Shown in pieces: positions 4,579 through 5,800 of a DNA stretch of 5,800 bases (its first letter is position 1; every line of letters starts with the position of its first letter). The notes beneath the pieces were generated by a model. It worked only from the letters and a program-made list of their open reading frames with translations, had not been told where the DNA came from and made no database searches. Location of the stretch: positions 1-5,800 of the forward strand of contig JALTMC010000135.1 of the NCBI GenBank assembly GCA_027005175.1, written 5' to 3'. The position numbers were made by a program, and so were the translations under genes. The DNA comes from Myxococcales bacterium (lineage in GTDB: Bacteria; Myxococcota_C; UBA6777).

Positions 4579-5800
4579 TCAATCTGGGAATTGTGTGCGG
4601 AGGGCTTCGAGAGTTTCGGGGGAGAGCTTGGCGATCCACTTGCGAGCCATACTGACCGACCCGGTGTAGTCATGATGCTCTGCATTAATGAGTCCCCCTG
4701 CGTCACTCCACTTAATACCTTCAGGGAGGTTGTAGTGTTCAGTCATAGCTTCAAACACAGCAGCATCCCGATAGCCGGAGTCATACGTAAGACTGGCTGC
4801 TGCGGTGAGCATCCCTACCAACTCTCGCTCCACAGGGTCGCTCACAGGGTAATCAGACTCGGTGGAGGCCAAGTGACGGTTGTACTCTACCATGGTGATG
4901 GCACGCAACGCCTCTTCGCCGATGTGTGCATAATCTTCGTTGACCTGCATAACAAATGCTTTTTCACCATTTTCGACACGAGTCTCAAACTTCACAACGG
5001 GGTCGCCTTCAGCCCCCTTGAAGTATCCATCGGACATAATCCGCCCCTTATGACTAAAGGAGTCATAGGTGGGATTGTACAGATCGATCGTGTTGGCAAA
5101 AGCAGCGGCAACATGGGGTAGTTCGCCATTGAGTTTTTGGCCATCGAGATTGTTGTCACGTGGTACAAGGCCAGAACTCGGCCCAGCAGCGACCTCCAAG
5201 ACATCAACATTGAAGTGCCGATCCATGGTCATGGCCTGTCCATCATTATCAAGGTCTCTAAAGCGAGCACCGACCTGCAAGTCCATCGGAGTCACATAAT
5301 TCCCGAGAGTACCGTCCTTGTGATTCCACCCGACGGCCTTATCTTTGATATTTTCACTAATATCTTCCCAAGACTTCCGCTCTAAAGCACCGTTGACCAT
5401 CTCCATAAAGGCTTTGACGTCCTCTCCTTGCGAAAACTGCTTGTCACCGTTGGGAAGAGTTTTGGTGTTGAAGTAAGAGGAGTTAAAGGTTGTGACCATC
5501 TGTGCTTCAGGGAAGGCTTTTCGAACACGATCGATATTGTCTTTGCCTGAGCAAAGACCGAGAAAGATCAGCTTGTCTTTACCAGTCGCGTCGGGGGCGT
5601 TGTCAACGGAGTTACGAGTATTGGCGCCGAGGTTACTGTGGCCTTGGTAGACAATCATATCGTACTTGTCTTCATCGATCCCCTTAAAAGAATCATTATT
5701 GAAATCGCGAAGATCGATATTCACCTTGTATTCTTCGCCATTGATGGTCTTTTTCATCTGGAGTTTGCGAGGAGAACCGTTCCATGAGGAGCGATTCCCC
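4579..5800 (-). CDS. C-terminal part of a candidate clan CD (caspase/gingipain-like) cysteine peptidase, 5' end outside window
   Basis: At least 407 codons are visible; the frame is still open at 5800. The ATG at 5757 has no Shine-Dalgarno site before it and lies in continuous coding sequence (SPRKLQ precedes it), so it is probably internal. Numbering from that Met, MIVYQGHSNLG has a hydrophobic strand followed by Gly-His (His40). LIFLGLCSGKD has a hydrophobic strand followed by Cys69. This strand-His then strand-Cys order, 29 residues apart, is the pattern of clan CD peptidases; gingipains have a similar spacing. Two DxDxDG-like loops with an acidic twelfth residue follow: 168-179 (DLDNDG...D) and 201-212 (DNNLDG...E). 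These could bind calcium but lack the usual hydrophobic residue at position 8. The region after about 215 is unrecognised and ends in a helix-rich tail. No signal peptide can be judged because the N-terminus is missing. That this is a real gene is secure; the peptidase assignment is inference. Confidence 0.8.
   Translation of the reverse strand, partial: GNRSSWNGSPRKLQMKKTINGEEYKVNIDLRDFNNDSFKGIDEDKYDMIVYQGHSNLGANTRNSVDNAPDATGKDKLIFLGLCSGKDNIDRVRKAFPEAQMVTTFNSSYFNTKTLPNGDKQFSQGEDVKAFMEMVNGALERKSWEDISENIKDKAVGWNHKDGTLGNYVTPMDLQVGARFRDLDNDGQAMTMDRHFNVDVLEVAAGPSSGLVPRDNNLDGQKLNGELPHVAAAFANTIDLYNPTYDSFSHKGRIMSDGYFKGAEGDPVVKFETRVENGEKAFVMQVNEDYAHIGEEALRAITMVEYNRHLASTESDYPVSDPVERELVGMLTAAASLTYDSGYRDAAVFEAMTEHYNLPEGIKWSDAGGLINAEHHDYTGSVSMARKWIAKLSPETLEALRTQFPD

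Noticed and set aside
4591-5121. Plus-strand 176-codon open frame opposite the right-hand gene
   Set aside because: It is antisense to a convincing coding region, its product matches nothing recognisable and it has no good ribosome site; it is a shadow frame.
5755-5757. Met at 5757 as the start of the right-hand gene
   Set aside because: No Shine-Dalgarno site precedes it, and the frame stays open to the edge of the window, so the gene most likely starts beyond 5800.

Overview
The window looks like an accessory stretch of a Gram-negative bacterial chromosome with a moderate GC content. Two coding regions have lipoprotein signal peptides, and good Shine-Dalgarno sites precede the best starts. 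A PilP-type type IV pilus lipoprotein plus a YfbK-type von Willebrand factor A lipoprotein would suit a deltaproteobacterial or myxobacterial lineage. That placement is inference; no rRNA or tRNA is present to test it.

Layout. Positions 1-813 hold no intact gene of convincing length. They contain an operator-like inverted repeat, a short hairpin, and a small reading frame at 273 with a perfect GGAGGT ribosome site. That frame is interrupted by a 202-bp MITE-like element (316-517) with about 25-bp terminal inverted repeats. The element is flanked by an exact 6-bp duplication, GTTGTG. Removing the element and one GTTGTG copy joins the frame to an open frame ending at 813, giving a predicted 110-residue ancestral product. 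A 41-bp direct repeat occurs twice near its end. Next, on the minus strand, is a pilP-like gene (814-1440) without its usual partners pilM, pilN, pilO or pilQ.

The 517-bp divergent gap (1441-1957) holds scattered TTGACA motifs and a tandem array of seven 22-23 bp units in which the plus strand has no T for 140 bases. After it comes an unrecognised, tryptophan-rich, probably helical protein (1958-2734, plus). It converges, with only 14 bp between stops, on a YfbK-like VWA lipoprotein gene (2749-4317, minus) with an intact MIDAS metal site.

After a 261-bp gap, the right end holds the C-terminal part of a further minus-strand gene (4579 to beyond 5800). It shows a candidate His-Cys pair in the style of clan CD (caspase/gingipain-like) peptidases and two DxDxDG-like possible calcium loops.

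How the genes work together: nothing indicates one operon or pathway. PilP would act at the inner membrane in pilus assembly. The VWA lipoprotein would be membrane anchored and face the periplasm or the outside. The right-hand protein may be a protease-like enzyme, but its N-terminus lies outside the window. The most notable items are the MITE-like insertion with its reconstructable interrupted gene, the T-free array, the orphan pilP, and the caspase-like candidate.
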